A DNA stretch of 64,000 nt from Bauldia sp. (lineage in GTDB: Bacteria; Pseudomonadota; Alphaproteobacteria; Rhizobiales; Kaistiaceae), in NCBI GenBank assembly GCA_026126025.1, contig JAHCJZ010000001.1, positions 124,001 through 188,000 on the forward strand, written 5' to 3'. This document shows, piece after piece, positions 25,475-33,438 of this stretch (the first letter of the stretch is position 1; each line of letters begins with the position of its first letter). A model generated the notes under the pieces. It saw only the letters and a program-made list of their open reading frames with translations. It searched no databases and was not told where the DNA came from. The position numbers were made by a program, and so were the translations under genes.

Positions 25475-27595
25475 CTAAGGCCCGATCGGCGCGAGGTTTC
25501 CGCCGTCCGCGCGCGCCTGCTCGACTGGCGGGCGCAGCAGGGCGGACAGCGCCAGCAATTGCCGCTGCACGGCCCGGCTGAGCGGGGCGGTCTCCGCGCT
25601 GACCGCGACGTTCGCGGCGGCGACGGGGAGGGGCGGCTCGGCGTCATAGGCCGGGTCTTCGATGAAGGGGATGGGCACGAGCCGGACGCCCTGATGGGCG
25701 ACGGTCATGAACTGGTTCCAGGTCTGTGCCGGCAGCGTGCCGCCGGTGAGGCTGCCGGTCGATTCGTAGTTGTCGTTGCCGAACCACACCGCCGCGACGA
25801 GGTTGCCGGTGAAGCCGACGAACCACGCGTCGCGGAAGGCGTTGGTCGTCCCCGTCTTGCCGGCGGTGGGGATGCCGTCGAGTTGCGCGGCGCGTCCGGT
25901 GCCGCGAAGCGGGACCTGGACCAGGATCTGGTTCATGTCGGCGACGACGCCGGGTGGCAGCACGCGCTCGGGCGGTCCGGTCTGCGCGTCGTGGTCGTAG
26001 ACCACCGTGCCCGAGGAGTCGGTGATCCGGGTGATGCCATAGGGCACGGCGCGGAAGCCGCCATTGGCGAAGGCGGCGTAGGCCCCCGCCATGTCGATCA
26101 CGCTGACCTCGGAGCTGCCGAGCGGCAGGGAGCGCGTGATGAGAAGCTGCGAGGTGATGCCCATGCGATGCGCGGTGTCGACGATCGCTTCGCGGCCGAT
26201 GTCCTGCGCGAGGCGGACCGGCACCGTGTTGATCGACTGCACCAGCGCGGTGGTGAGCGTCACGGCGCCGGCATAGGTGCCGGAGAAATTCTGCGGCGAC
26301 CAGTCGCCGATCGTGATCGGCGCGTCGGCCACCACGCTCATGGGCGTGTAGCCGTTCATGAACGCCGTCGCATAGACGAACGGCTTGAACGACGAGCCGG
26401 GCTGGCGGAGCGCATTGGTGGCGCGGTTGAACTGGCTCTCGCCATAGTCGCGCCCGCCCACCATGGCGCGCACCGCGCCATCGGGGTCGACCGCCACCAT
26501 CGCGCCCTGGCCGACCGTGTAGCGGTCGGTGGACTGGCGAAGGCCGGTCTGGATCGCTTCCTCCGCTGCCTGCTGGAGGCCGATGTCGATCGTTGTGTGG
26601 ACGAGGAGCGTGCGGTCGCCCTCGGGCACGAGCCGCTGGACCTGGGTGTAGGCCCAGTCGAGGAAATTGTCCGGCGTCGGCCGCGCCTGCTGCGGCACCA
26701 CCACGGCCGGACTGCGCCGCGAGCCGATGACCTGCCCTTCGGTGTAGTAGCCGGCTTCCACGAGGTTGGTGAGCACCTCGTTGGCGCGGGCGCGCGCGGC
26801 GGGGAGGTTGACGTGGGGCGCGTAGCGGGTCGGCGCCTGGAAAAGGCCGGCGAGCATGGCCGCCTCGGCAAGGCTCACCTCCTGCACCGGCTTGCCGAAA
26901 TAGAACTCCGACGCCGCCGCGACGCCGAACGTGCCGCCGCCCATATAGGCGTGGTCGAGATAGAGCTTCAGGATCTCGTCCTTGGTCATCGTCACGTTGA
27001 GCCAGACGGCGATGAATGCCTCCTTGATCTTCCGCTCCAGCGTGCGTTCGTTGGAAAGGAAGAGGAGCTTCGCCACCTGCTGGGTGACGGTCGAGCCACC
27101 TTCGACGACGGCGTTGGCCTGGAGGTTCTCGATCAGCGCGCGCAGCGTGCCGAAGATGTCGACGCCGAAATGGCTGTAGAACCGGCGGTCTTCCGTCGCG
27201 AGCACGGCTTCGATCAGATAGTCTGGCATCTCGTCGAGGGCGACGGTATCGATCTGCCGGATGCCGCGGGTGCCGATCTCGGCGCCGTTGACGTCGAGGA
27301 AGGTGACGGCGAAATCGCCTTCGGTCCGCCAGTCGGTCCGGGTCGCCTCGATCGCCGGCAGCGCAAGGGCGAGGAGCAGCACGGCCCCGACGCTGACGAG
27401 GGTGAGGCCGTCGCCCACGACCTCGACGACGACGCGGAGCGGCCCGGTCACGCGAAAGCGCGACAGGCCGCTGCCGAGACCGCGATAGGCCGAACGCACC
27501 CGCGCCGCGCCGCGTTCGACCGAACTGTCGAACCGCGTTCCGAAGGCCTCGAAGCGGCTGGGTCGGCGGCGGCCTTGCTCGAAGGGGCTGCGCAC
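25475..27595 (-). CDS. class A penicillin-binding protein (PBP1A family)
   Basis: About 706 residues from GTG 27595, preceded by AGGA. After a membrane helix ([16 protein letters not shown]) the glycosyltransferase domain shows [13 protein letters not shown] with the catalytic Glu, [15 protein letters not shown] and ERKIKEAF. The transpeptidase has SxxK in QPGSSFKPF, SxN in QSINTV and KTG in [17 protein letters not shown]. It polymerises and cross-links peptidoglycan in the periplasm. The start is a judgement; upstream in-frame codons extend the frame. Confidence 0.92.
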   Translation of the reverse strand: MRSPFEQGRRRPSRFEAFGTRFDSSVERGAARVRSAYRGLGSGLSRFRVTGPLRVVVEVVGDGLTLVSVGAVLLLALALPAIEATRTDWRTEGDFAVTFLDVNGAEIGTRGIRQIDTVALDEMPDYLIEAVLATEDRRFYSHFGVDIFGTLRALIENLQANAVVEGGSTVTQQVAKLLFLSNERTLERKIKEAFIAVWLNVTMTKDEILKLYLDHAYMGGGTFGVAAASEFYFGKPVQEVSLAEAAMLAGLFQAPTRYAPHVNLPAARARANEVLTNLVEAGYYTEGQVIGSRRSPAVVVPQQARPTPDNFLDWAYTQVQRLVPEGDRTLLVHTTIDIGLQQAAEEAIQTGLRQSTDRYTVGQGAMVAVDPDGAVRAMVGGRDYGESQFNRATNALRQPGSSFKPFVYATAFMNGYTPMSVVADAPITIGDWSPQNFSGTYAGAVTLTTALVQSINTVPVRLAQDIGREAIVDTAHRMGITSQLLITRSLPLGSSEVSVIDMAGAYAAFANGGFRAVPYGITRITDSSGTVVYDHDAQTGPPERVLPPGVVADMNQILVQVPLRGTGRAAQLDGIPTAGKTGTTNAFRDAWFVGFTGNLVAAVWFGNDNYESTGSLTGGTLPAQTWNQFMTVAHQGVRLVPIPFIEDPAYDAEPPLPVAAANVAVSAETAPLSRAVQRQLLALSALLRPPVEQARADGGNLAPIGP

Positions 27596-27644
27596 GCGCG
27601 GTATCCTGTCGTTGCGGCAAAACTCTTCCGTCACGGAGGCGGGC

Positions 27645-28127
27645 TTGGCAAGTCGGACTGAGGAAGAGCCGTTCTGGCGGCGTCTCACGCTGGAGGAAAT
27701 GAGCCCGGCGGAGTGGGAATCGCTGTGTGACGGCTGTGGACGGTGCTGCCTCAACAAGCTCGAGGACGAGGACACCGGCGCGATCGAGTGGACGGCGATC
27801 TCATGCCGACTCCTCGACGAGGGCACCTGCCGCTGCGCCGACTACGCTCATCGCAGCGAGGCGGTGCCGACCTGCATCCAGCTCACGCCGGAGAAGGTGC
27901 GGTCGATCGCCTGGCTGCCGCCGACCTGCGCCTACCGCCTCGTCGCCGAGGGCCGCGATCTCTACTGGTGGCACCCCCTGGTCTCGGGCGATCCCGCGAC
28001 CGTCCATGACGCCGGCATCTCGGTGCGCGGGCGGATCGTGAGCGAGGCCGACCTGCCGTTCGAGGAATGGGAGCGGTTCCTGGTCACCTGGCCGGGCGAG
28101 AACCCGCATGGGGACGACGAGCCATGA
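27645..28127 (+). CDS. ycgN: YcgN-family cysteine cluster protein (UPF0260)
   Basis: A 160-residue protein with the clustered cysteines of the UPF0260/YkgJ group: [31 protein letters not shown] and VPTCIQL. These are expected to bind zinc or an Fe-S cluster. [23 protein letters not shown] is a close match to YcgN. The biochemical role is unknown. TTG 27645 is placed by an upstream GGAGG. It overlaps the SelW-like gene by ATGA and is divergent from the PBP gene. Confidence 0.88.
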   Translation: MASRTEEEPFWRRLTLEEMSPAEWESLCDGCGRCCLNKLEDEDTGAIEWTAISCRLLDEGTCRCADYAHRSEAVPTCIQLTPEKVRSIAWLPPTCAYRLVAEGRDLYWWHPLVSGDPATVHDAGISVRGRIVSEADLPFEEWERFLVTWPGENPHGDDEP

Positions 28128-28411
28128 GCCTTCCCGCGGTCGAGATCGTCTATTGCCGCCAGTGCCGGTGGCTGCTGCGCGCCGCCTGGCTGGCGCAGGA
28201 ACTGCTGTCGACGTTCGAGGAGGAGATCGGCGGGGTCACGCTGGCGCCGGGAACGGGCGGCGTCTTCCGCGTGGCCGTCGACGGCATAGTGGTCTGGGAC
28301 CGCAAGGAGGAGGGGCGTTTTCCCGAGGCCGCCGAGCTGAAGCGGCGGGTCCGCGACCGCGTCGCCCCGGACCGGCCGCTGGGCCATGTCGACGCCGAGG
28401 CCGCGACGTGA
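28124..28411 (+). CDS. SelT/SelW/SelH-family (Rdx) thioredoxin-fold protein
   Basis: A 95-residue protein: [23 protein letters not shown] gives a CxxC near the N-terminus followed by a long helix, then [33 protein letters not shown]. This is the Rdx fold of selenoprotein W, here with plain cysteines (TGC codons). Such proteins are thought to act in thiol redox control. Coupling to ycgN through an ATGA overlap suggests that the cysteine-rich partner may be related to its redox role. Confidence 0.82.
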   Translation: MSLPAVEIVYCRQCRWLLRAAWLAQELLSTFEEEIGGVTLAPGTGGVFRVAVDGIVVWDRKEEGRFPEAAELKRRVRDRVAPDRPLGHVDAEAAT

Positions 28412-28503
28412 TCGCGGGCGGGCAATCCCTTGCATGCACACCGCCGGAACGCCAATTGTCTTCGGGGCTTGCGCCGGGCTGCGACAGGATCGCCTGAAGG
28501 GCG

Positions 28504-28537
28504 CATTCAGGCCCCATTCATGTCGCCGGCGCTATCT
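28504..28537 (+). promoter_or_regulatory. tandem CATTCA box and -10 element before the feuN-like gene
   Basis: CATTCA is repeated at 28504-28509 and 28515-28520, exactly 11 bp apart. A CTATCT -10 hexamer lies at 28532-28537, 11 bp after the second copy. This is the layout of PhoP-type promoters, where the regulator's direct repeat replaces the -35. FeuP is an OmpR/PhoP-type regulator encoded just downstream. The ATG at 28546 is so close to the -10 that the message would be leaderless or nearly so. Confidence 0.6.
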
Positions 28538-28545
28538 CCAGCGGC

Positions 28546-28920
28546 ATGGTCAAGAAAAGCCTCATATCTCTGGTGATTGGTGCCGCACTGGTAGCGTCGG
28601 GGACATCCGCGCTAGCGCAGCAGCGTATCCTGCCCCAGATCCCGCCGCCGCAGCAGGTCACCCAGCTGATCGCGCAGCAGCAGGTCGCGCAGCTCGTCTG
28701 CCTGTCGCAGGAGGCCGGCCGCGCCGCGCTCAACCGCGACGCGCCGGTCCTGAACCTCGCGCAAGCGCTTCAGATCGCGGGCATTTCCGGTGAGGTCGTT
28801 TCCTACCAGCTGTGCCAGCTGAACGGCGCCTATGTCTACCAGATCAACGTGCTCGGGCCCGGCGGCGTCGTCACGCGCTACGTCGTCGATGCCGTGAGCG
28901 GCGCCATCCTCCCGGCCTGA
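28546..28920 (+). CDS. exported PepSY-like small protein, FeuN-like
   Basis: A 124-residue protein. A signal peptide (MVKKSLISLVIGAALVASGTSALA) is followed by a Gln-rich stretch and a PepSY-like C-terminus (GAYVYQINVLGPGGVVTRYVVDAVSGAIL). Two cysteines (LVCLSQ and YQLCQL) may pair. In Sinorhizobium, FeuN is a small periplasmic inhibitor of the FeuPQ pair encoded next to it. Position and export support the same role here, but this protein is longer than the FeuN I remember (83 residues). Confidence 0.72.
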   Translation: MVKKSLISLVIGAALVASGTSALAQQRILPQIPPPQQVTQLIAQQQVAQLVCLSQEAGRAALNRDAPVLNLAQALQIAGISGEVVSYQLCQLNGAYVYQINVLGPGGVVTRYVVDAVSGAILPA

Positions 28921-29038
28921 CGAACCACGATCCGGCAGGGCAGAAACGGCGTTTTCCCTAGGCAACACTGGCGATCTGTGCTGTTCATCCGGCAGCCGTG
29001 ACATCTGAGGCAGAGTCGCCACCCGGACGGAGGGGACC

Positions 29039-29710
29039 TTGCGGATACTCGTAGTCGAGGACGATGCGGATCTGAGTCGCCAGCTGGTCGCGGCGCTCAA
29101 GGACGCCGGTTACGCGGTCGATACCGCCAATGACGGCGAGGAGGGCCACTTCCTCGGCGACACCGAGCCCTACGACGCGGTGGTGCTCGACGTCGGCCTG
29201 CCGCGCATGGACGGCATCAGCGTGCTGGAGCAGTGGCGGCGCGACGGCCGGGCGATGCCCGTGCTGCTCCTCACCGCGCGCGACCGCTGGAGCGACAAGG
29301 TCCAGGGCATCGACGCCGGCGCCGACGACTACGTCGCCAAGCCTTTCCACATGGAGGAAGTGCTGGCGCGGCTGCGGGCGCTGGTGCGCCGCGCCGCCGG
29401 CCACGCCGCCAACGAGATCGAGTGCGGCCCGGTTAGGCTCGACATCAAGGCCGGCCGCGTCACCGTCAACGGCAACCCGATCAAGCTCACCTCGCACGAG
29501 TTCAAGGTGCTGGAATATCTCATGCACCACCGCGACCGCGTGGTGTCGCGGACCGAGCTTACCGAGCACCTCTACGATCAGGACTTCGACCGCGACTCCA
29601 ACACCATCGAGGTCTTCGTCGGGCGCCTTCGCAAGAAGGTGCCGTCGGACCTGATCGAAACCGTGAGAGGCCTCGGCTACCGGATCGTCACTCCGGGCAA
29701 TGTGGCCTAA
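29039..29710 (+). CDS. feuP: OmpR-family response regulator FeuP
   Basis: A 223-residue response regulator. The receiver has the acidic pair ED at 7-8, phospho-acceptor Asp51 (VVLDVGLP) and Lys in KPFHMEEV; the C-terminal winged helix has SHEFKVLEYL and IEVFVGRLRKK. GHFLGDTEPYDAVVLDVGLP and RRAAGHAANEI are very close to the rhizobial FeuP I remember, which controls osmoadaptation and cyclic glucan export. TTG 29039 follows GGAGGGG. It overlaps feuQ by 11 bp. Confidence 0.85.
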   Translation: MRILVVEDDADLSRQLVAALKDAGYAVDTANDGEEGHFLGDTEPYDAVVLDVGLPRMDGISVLEQWRRDGRAMPVLLLTARDRWSDKVQGIDAGADDYVAKPFHMEEVLARLRALVRRAAGHAANEIECGPVRLDIKAGRVTVNGNPIKLTSHEFKVLEYLMHHRDRVVSRTELTEHLYDQDFDRDSNTIEVFVGRLRKKVPSDLIETVRGLGYRIVTPGNVA

Positions 29711-31049
29711 CTCCCTCTCGTTCCGGCTGATCACCGGCGCGGCGCTGTGGACCGCGGCGGCGATCGTCGTCGCCGGCCTCGTGCTGACCTCGCTCTACAG
29801 CCGCACCGTCGAGCGCACCTTCGACGAGCGCCTCGGCGTCTACCTCAACACGCTGGTCGGCCAGCTGGCGCTGCAGGAAGAAGGCCCGCTGCAGAGCCCC
29901 GGCAATCTCGGTGAGGCGCGCTTCGAGCAGCTCTATTCCGGCTGGTACTGGCAGGTCGACGGCGACGGCATCGACATCGCCTCGCAGTCGCTCGGCTTCG
30001 ACAATCTCGTCCCCGACACGATCATGACCGACGAGAACGGCGTCGGCCGGTTCGCGATCGCAGGCCCGGCCTCGGAATCGCTGCGCGGCCTGCAGCGGCC
30101 GGTCAGGCTGCCCGATGGCCGCGAGGTCGAAGTGCTCGTCACCGGCAATGCGACGGAGCTTCAGGCCGAGATCGGCACCTTCCGCACCAGCGTGATCCTG
30201 ACGCTTGCGGTGTTCGGCCTCGGCCTCGTCGTCTCGACCTTCATCCAGATCCGCTGGGGCCTGCGGCCGCTCGATCGCGTGCGCCGCGGCCTTGCCGATC
30301 TGCGCAGCGGCAAGCGGAGCCGGTTCGAAGGCAAGCTCCCCGCCGAGATCGAGCCGCTGGTCCGCGAGCTCAACGCGCTCCTCGATTCCAACCAGCAGAT
30401 CATCGAGCGCGCCCGCACCCAGGTCGGCAACCTCGCCCATGCCCTGAAGACCCCGCTCAGCGTCATCACCAACGAGGCGCGCGCCGCCAAGGGGTCGCTC
30501 GCCGAGAAGGTGTGCGAGCAGGCGACCCTGATGAGCCGGCAGATCACCCACTATCTCGACCGCGCCCGCATCGCCGCGCGCTCGGAGGTGATCGGCGCCA
30601 ACACGCCGGCCGAGCCCGTCATCACGCGCCTCGTGCGCGCGATGAACCGCATCCACGAGGACAAGCGGCTCGCCATCACCGCGAAGGTGCCGGACAACGC
30701 CAATTTCCGCGGCGAGCAGCAGGATCTGGAGGAGATCGTCGGCAATCTCGCCGACAATGCCTGCAAATGGTCCCGCACCGTGGTTGCGATCGAGGTCACC
30801 CGGACCAAAGCGCCAGCCGGCCAGGACTGCCAGCTCATCATCCGCATCGACGATGACGGCCCCGGGCTGACGCCGGAGCAGCGCGGGGAAGCGACGCGGC
30901 GCGGCCGGCGGCTTGACGAGAGCAAGCCGGGCTCGGGCCTCGGCCTGTCGATCGTCGCCGACCTCGTCGGGCTCTATGGCGGCTCGTTCCGCCTCGACAC
31001 CGCGCCGGCCGGCGGTCTGCGCGCCGAAGTGGTGCTGCCGGCGGCTTAA
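29700..31049 (+). CDS. feuQ: PhoQ-like sensor histidine kinase FeuQ
   Basis: A 449-residue kinase with two membrane helices (about 12-31 and 164-184) bounding a periplasmic domain. HAMP is followed by the DHp motif NLAHALKTPLSVI (His248) and the CA motifs NLADNACKWS, DDDGPGL and GSGLGLSIV. The LAHALKTPLSV wording is typical of PhoQ/FeuQ. The periplasmic domain is the expected contact site for the small exported protein encoded upstream. Confidence 0.85.
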   Translation: MWPNSLSFRLITGAALWTAAAIVVAGLVLTSLYSRTVERTFDERLGVYLNTLVGQLALQEEGPLQSPGNLGEARFEQLYSGWYWQVDGDGIDIASQSLGFDNLVPDTIMTDENGVGRFAIAGPASESLRGLQRPVRLPDGREVEVLVTGNATELQAEIGTFRTSVILTLAVFGLGLVVSTFIQIRWGLRPLDRVRRGLADLRSGKRSRFEGKLPAEIEPLVRELNALLDSNQQIIERARTQVGNLAHALKTPLSVITNEARAAKGSLAEKVCEQATLMSRQITHYLDRARIAARSEVIGANTPAEPVITRLVRAMNRIHEDKRLAITAKVPDNANFRGEQQDLEEIVGNLADNACKWSRTVVAIEVTRTKAPAGQDCQLIIRIDDDGPGLTPEQRGEATRRGRRLDESKPGSGLGLSIVADLVGLYGGSFRLDTAPAGGLRAEVVLPAA

Positions 31050-31059
31050 CCTTCCCTAC

Positions 31060-31083
31060 ACCCCATTTTTGCCACGCTGGGGT
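31060..31083 (+). terminator. weak hairpin after feuQ
   Basis: ACCCCA (31060-31065) pairs with TGGGGT (31078-31083). A T-run lies inside the loop, not after the stem, so termination here is uncertain; the next gene starts 50 bp further on. Confidence 0.3.
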
Positions 31084-31133
31084 GACACCCACGCGGCGGA
31101 TCGACCCCTCGCCACAATTGCCGGCCGGAGCGC

Positions 31134-31556
31134 ATGAACCGTTTCCTTCCCGCGACTGTCCTGATCCTCGGCCTGGCGGCGACGCTGTCGGCCTGCGCCA
31201 CCTCCAACACCGTGCCGGGCGGCGTTCCGACGGTACAACTGGCGCAAGCGGCAGAGGGGTCGGTGACGCTCACCGCCGGCCTGATCGGCAACGCCATCGG
31301 CATCGACCTGCCGGCGGCCGACAAGCAGGCCGGCCTCCTCGCCGAATACCGCGCGCTGGAGCTCGGAACCGCGGGCACGCCCGTGAGCTGGACCGGCAGC
31401 AATGTCCGCGGCGACGTCGTCCCGGGCGCGCGCTACCGCGTCAACGAATATGAGTGCCGCGACTATACCCACACCATCTATCGCGCCAGCGGAACCGAGG
31501 CTGCCCGCGGCACCGCCTGTCGCGAGCCCAACGGCAACTGGTCGCCGGTGATCTAG
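31134..31556 (+). CDS. surface antigen-like lipoprotein (RT0821/Lpp0805 type)
   Basis: A 140-residue lipoprotein: signal MNRFLPATVLILGLAATLSAC with the lipobox LSAC, a short glycine zipper (LIGNAIG), then AEYRALE...GTPVSW, VVPGARYRVNEYECRDYTHTIYR and GTACREPNGNWSPV. That C-terminal block is the hallmark of rickettsial-type 17 kDa surface antigen relatives common in alphaproteobacteria. It should be outer-membrane anchored. Whether it belongs to the feuPQ transcript is open. Confidence 0.78.
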   Translation: MNRFLPATVLILGLAATLSACATSNTVPGGVPTVQLAQAAEGSVTLTAGLIGNAIGIDLPAADKQAGLLAEYRALELGTAGTPVSWTGSNVRGDVVPGARYRVNEYECRDYTHTIYRASGTEAARGTACREPNGNWSPVI

Positions 31557-31595
31557 AGCATGACCCGATATGGCGGCTTCAAAAGGGTTGTTTAA

Positions 31596-31718
31596 CCTCC
31601 CCCTTGCGGGGAGGTCGAAATCGGCAAGCGGAGCGCCGCCGATTTCGGGAGGGGGTCACTGACCCTCAGCACCCCTCCCCGACGCCTTCGGCGTCGACCC
31701 TCCCGCAAGGGGAGGGTT
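31596..31718. repeat. CCTCCCC...GGGGAGG palindromic repeat cluster
   Basis: Nested inverted repeats: CCTCCCC-CTTG-CGGGGAGG (31596-31614), GAAATCGGC/GCCGATTTC (31617-31646), GACGC-CTTC-GGCGTC (31681-31695) and CCCTCCC-GCAAG-GGGAGGG (31698-31716). They are related to the elements at 56071-56184. The remainder of the 275-bp gap before ccmI shows no gene. Confidence 0.75.
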
Positions 31719-31831
31719 GAAGCAGAACTAGTGTCGATCGATCCCGATCGCTCCCTCGCGGGCGCCGTGCCGCGTTGCGCCCGCCCGGGCTGGCCGGTAC
31801 AAGCCGCCAGCGCTGAGAAGAACGATCCGGC

Positions 31832-32935
31832 ATGGCCTTCTGGATAGCGATTGCGGTCCTGACCGCGGCGGCGAGCATTGCCCTGCTCGCACCGCTGTTC
31901 CGGGCGCGCCTCGGCGCCGCCGACAAGGACGCCGCGATCGCGATCTATCGCGACCAGCTGGGCGAGATCGAACGCGACCTCGACCGCGGCGTGCTGGTCG
32001 AGACGGAGGCCAAGGCCGCCCGCACCGAGATCGCCCGCCGTCTGCTCCAGGCCGAGGACGATCCCGAACGCGGGCGCAGCGCCTCCCGCCGCCTCCGTGA
32101 CGCGGCGATCGTCGTCGTCCTCGTCCTGATCCCCGCGGCCGCGCTGGGCGGCTATCTCTACTGGGGCGAGCCCAATCGCGGGGACCTCCCCGTCGCCGGC
32201 CGCCTCGACGGAGCGGACGATGCCGATCCCGTCGCGCGCATCGCAACGCTGGAGGAAGAGCTCGCGGCGAGCCCGGACGACGCCGCGCTGTGGGAGGAGG
32301 CGCTCAACCTCTACCTCACCCTCGGCGACGGGACGAATGCCGCCGCCGCCTACATCGAAACGGTCCGCCTGAACGGAGCCGCCGCCGACCCAACCGGCAA
32401 TCTCGGCACCAATCTCGGTTTCGCGCTGCTGCAGAGCGGCGACCCGATCAACGCCGTCATGGTGCTCACCACCGCCGCCCGCGCCGCGCCGGCCAATCCC
32501 GACCCGCGCTATCTCATCGCCAGCACGCTGACCGGCCTCGGTCTGATCGACGAGGCGATCCTCGCCTGGCAGGAAGTGCTGACCCTCGCGCCGGACGGCG
32601 AATTCGCCGACATCGCCCGGCAGCAGCTCGCCGCGCTCGAGGCCGAACAGGCCGCGCCGCAGGAGCCGGCGGTCGATCCCGGCGCGGTCGCCGCGATGAC
32701 CGCGGAGGAACAGGCGGCCTTCATCGAGCAGATGGTCGCAGGGCTGGCGGAAAGGCTTGCGGCCGAGCCCGATGACCCCGAAGGTTGGGCAGACCTGATC
32801 CGATCCTATATTGTCCTCGGCCGGACCGGGGAGGCGCGCGCGGCGCTGGAGGATGCCAGGGCCGCGCTGGAGGGGGACGAAGCAGCGCTGGCCGTGGTCG
32901 AAGAGGCCGCCCAGCCCTTGGAGCAGACGGAATGA
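31832..32935 (+). CDS. ccmI: cytochrome c biogenesis protein CcmI
   Basis: A 367-residue protein (CycH). Two membrane helices (about 2-20 and 90-107) flank a cytoplasmic loop with a leucine-zipper-like stretch (IYRDQLGEIERDLDRG), followed by a periplasmic TPR region (LYLTLGDGTNAAAAYIE, LTGLGLIDEAILAWQEVL). CcmI chaperones apocytochrome c to the CcmFH haem-lyase complex. It opens the ccmI-E-F-H operon, the cycHJKL order of rhizobia, and ends ATGA with ccmE. Confidence 0.92.
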   Translation: MAFWIAIAVLTAAASIALLAPLFRARLGAADKDAAIAIYRDQLGEIERDLDRGVLVETEAKAARTEIARRLLQAEDDPERGRSASRRLRDAAIVVVLVLIPAAALGGYLYWGEPNRGDLPVAGRLDGADDADPVARIATLEEELAASPDDAALWEEALNLYLTLGDGTNAAAAYIETVRLNGAAADPTGNLGTNLGFALLQSGDPINAVMVLTTAARAAPANPDPRYLIASTLTGLGLIDEAILAWQEVLTLAPDGEFADIARQQLAALEAEQAAPQEPAVDPGAVAAMTAEEQAAFIEQMVAGLAERLAAEPDDPEGWADLIRSYIVLGRTGEARAALEDARAALEGDEAALAVVEEAAQPLEQTE

Positions 32936-33438
32936 CGATCGCGCAGACAGCAGGCCGCCGTCCCGGCCGAATGAGCCGGAAGCAGCGGCGGATGGTGTTG
33001 ATCGCGGCGGCCGGCGTGGTGCTGGTGGTGGCCGTGGGCCTCATCCTCTTTGCCCTGTCGGACCGGCTGACCTTCTTCAACTCGCCGACCGACATGCTGG
33101 AATCCCCGCCGGCGCCGACCGACCGCGTGCGGCTCGGCGGCCTCGTCGCGCTCGACAGCATCGTGCGCGAGGAGAACGGCCGCATCACCTTCGACGTGAC
33201 CGACGGCCCGTCCACCATCACCGTGACCTATCAGGGCATCGTCCCCGACCTCTTCCGCGAAGGGCAGGGCGTCATCACCGAAGGCACGCTCGGCTCCAAC
33301 GGCATCTTCAACGCCGATACCGTCCTCGCCAAGCACGACGAGGCCTACATGCCGGCCGAGGTCGTCGATGCGCTGAAGGCGCAGGGCGAGTGGTACGGCG
33401 ATGAGGCGATGCCCGCCGAGGCGCCGGCCGTGGAATGA
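32932..33438 (+). CDS. ccmE: cytochrome c maturation haem chaperone CcmE
   Basis: A 168-residue membrane-anchored OB-fold protein. KQRRMVLIAAAGVVLVVAVG is the single helix, and AKHDEAYMPAEV carries the haem-binding His of the HxxxY motif. CcmE (CycJ) takes haem covalently in the periplasm and hands it to CcmF. ATG 32932 overlaps the ccmI stop; the second Met (MSRKQRRM) is an alternative. Overlaps ccmF by 4 bp. Confidence 0.95.
   Translation: MTIAQTAGRRPGRMSRKQRRMVLIAAAGVVLVVAVGLILFALSDRLTFFNSPTDMLESPPAPTDRVRLGGLVALDSIVREENGRITFDVTDGPSTITVTYQGIVPDLFREGQGVITEGTLGSNGIFNADTVLAKHDEAYMPAEVVDALKAQGEWYGDEAMPAEAPAVE

Noticed and set aside
25559-27661. A 700-codon open frame on the plus strand
   Set aside because: It is antisense to the class A PBP gene, whose translation has all expected motifs.
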